Source: Streptococcus pasteurianus
GTDB taxonomy: Bacteria; Bacillota; Bacilli; Lactobacillales; Streptococcaceae
DNA length: 64,000 nucleotides
NCBI RefSeq assembly: GCF_004843545.1
Contig: NZ_CP039457.1
Location: forward strand, 1,020,501-1,084,500
Reading direction: 5' to 3'
Shown: piece by piece, positions 63,683-64,000 of the stretch
How the letters are laid out: each line of letters begins with the position of its first letter
Numbering within the stretch: position 1 is the stretch's first letter
Position numbers and translations under genes: made by a program
Notes under the pieces: generated by a model
Databases searched by the model: none
Seen by the model: the letters and a program-made list of their open reading frames with translations, nothing else
Told to the model about the DNA's origin: nothing

Positions 63683-64000
63683 TTATTCTATTGTATTTAC
63701 TGCTACGTAATATTTATTGTTAATATTAACAGCAATCTTTTCTTCTGTGGAAGTTTCTTTTATACTGTATATATATCCGTAACTGAATATTGTACCGTCA
63801 GCTTCTTCAATTCTTTTTGAAATTTGAGCAATTTCCTGCTTCAAACTTGAATATTCCACAGTTTCATCTGTCAGAGTATAAATTTTTTTATCTATTTGTA
63901 TGGTATCCTGATTTGCTGTATTTAACTCCACGATTGGCAAAGTTTGGTTTAATGATTTATTTCTATCTGCGTTTTCTTTCAAATCAAATAAAACTTTTAA
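63683..64000 (-). CDS. probable NisI/SpaI-type lantibiotic immunity lipoprotein (C-terminal part)
   Basis: The reading frame is open to the window edge, so only the last ~105 residues are seen. They include KKIYTLTDETVEYSSLKQEI, QISKRIEEADGTIFSYGYIY and KIAVNINNKYYVAVNTIE. The pattern K-Y-x-(V/L)-T-DE followed by V-SIK-..-IAVNINNKYY resembles the SpaI/NisI immunity domain. Its place before a NisRK-like pair supports the call, but the signal peptide is outside the window. Confidence 0.55.
   Translation of the reverse strand, partial: LKVLFDLKENADRNKSLNQTLPIVELNTANQDTIQIDKKIYTLTDETVEYSSLKQEIAQISKRIEEADGTIFSYGYIYSIKETSTEEKIAVNINNKYYVAVNTIE

Overview
The window is low-GC Firmicute DNA, most likely a Streptococcus, possibly of the bovis/equinus complex. 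The species is inferred from gene content and order only (rbgA-rnhB-maa-dprA-topA-trmFO, coaB-coaC-panT, dapA/asd, pyridoxine salvage, Tn916-type element). Almost everything from 1 to 39 kb, and much of the rest, is on the minus strand. I saw no rRNA, tRNA or CRISPR array.

Layout. 1-1.5 kb: end of a Bce-type ABC operon with two tiny membrane peptides, then a decayed gene. 1.5-10.7 kb: housekeeping block (trmFO; a satD operon with three evenly spaced palindromic operators; topA; dprA; an acetyltransferase; rnhB; rbgA). 10.8-18.8 kb: remnant of a Tn916-like element. It keeps a truncated sigma gene, a leader-peptide/terminator unit, a BceRS-BceAB-like peptide-antibiotic module, several small proteins and a GntR/ABC (Ytr-like) operon. 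19.4-35.9 kb: a large uronic-acid locus with two GH3 enzymes, a HAD phosphatase, a GH79 enzyme, uxuB, uxuA, uxaC, kdgA, an FCD-GntR regulator, uidA (GH2), kdgK and a GPH sugar symporter. One operator, TCATC-W-GATGA, sits in all three main promoters. An IS110 relic has landed between uxuA and uxuB. 36-52.3 kb: core genes (ABC-F protein, pyridoxine transporter, kinase and MocR regulator, dapA, asd with the asd RNA, cardiolipin synthase, fhs, coaB-coaC-panT, phosphoglucomutase) plus two decayed genes, a cadD-like one and a phosphodiester glycosidase. 52.3-64 kb: right end of a second Tn916-like element (Int arm sites, int, xis, orf8-like gene, sigma factor). Its cargo is a MacB-like ABC exporter with lipoprotein and divergent two-component system, followed by a lantibiotic-type two-component system and the end of a probable NisI/SpaI immunity lipoprotein.

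How it works together. The uronic-acid locus encodes a complete intracellular route: uptake of glucuronosides, release of glucuronate (GH2, GH79) and possibly GlcNAc (GH3), then glucuronate to fructuronate to mannonate to KDG to KDPG to pyruvate plus glyceraldehyde-3-phosphate, under local GntR repression and probable CcpA control. The two mobile elements share one plan: a conserved leader peptide and terminator lie between resistance cargo and the sigma/excision/integration genes. This suggests a cargo slot for antimicrobial-peptide resistance modules wired to element mobility.
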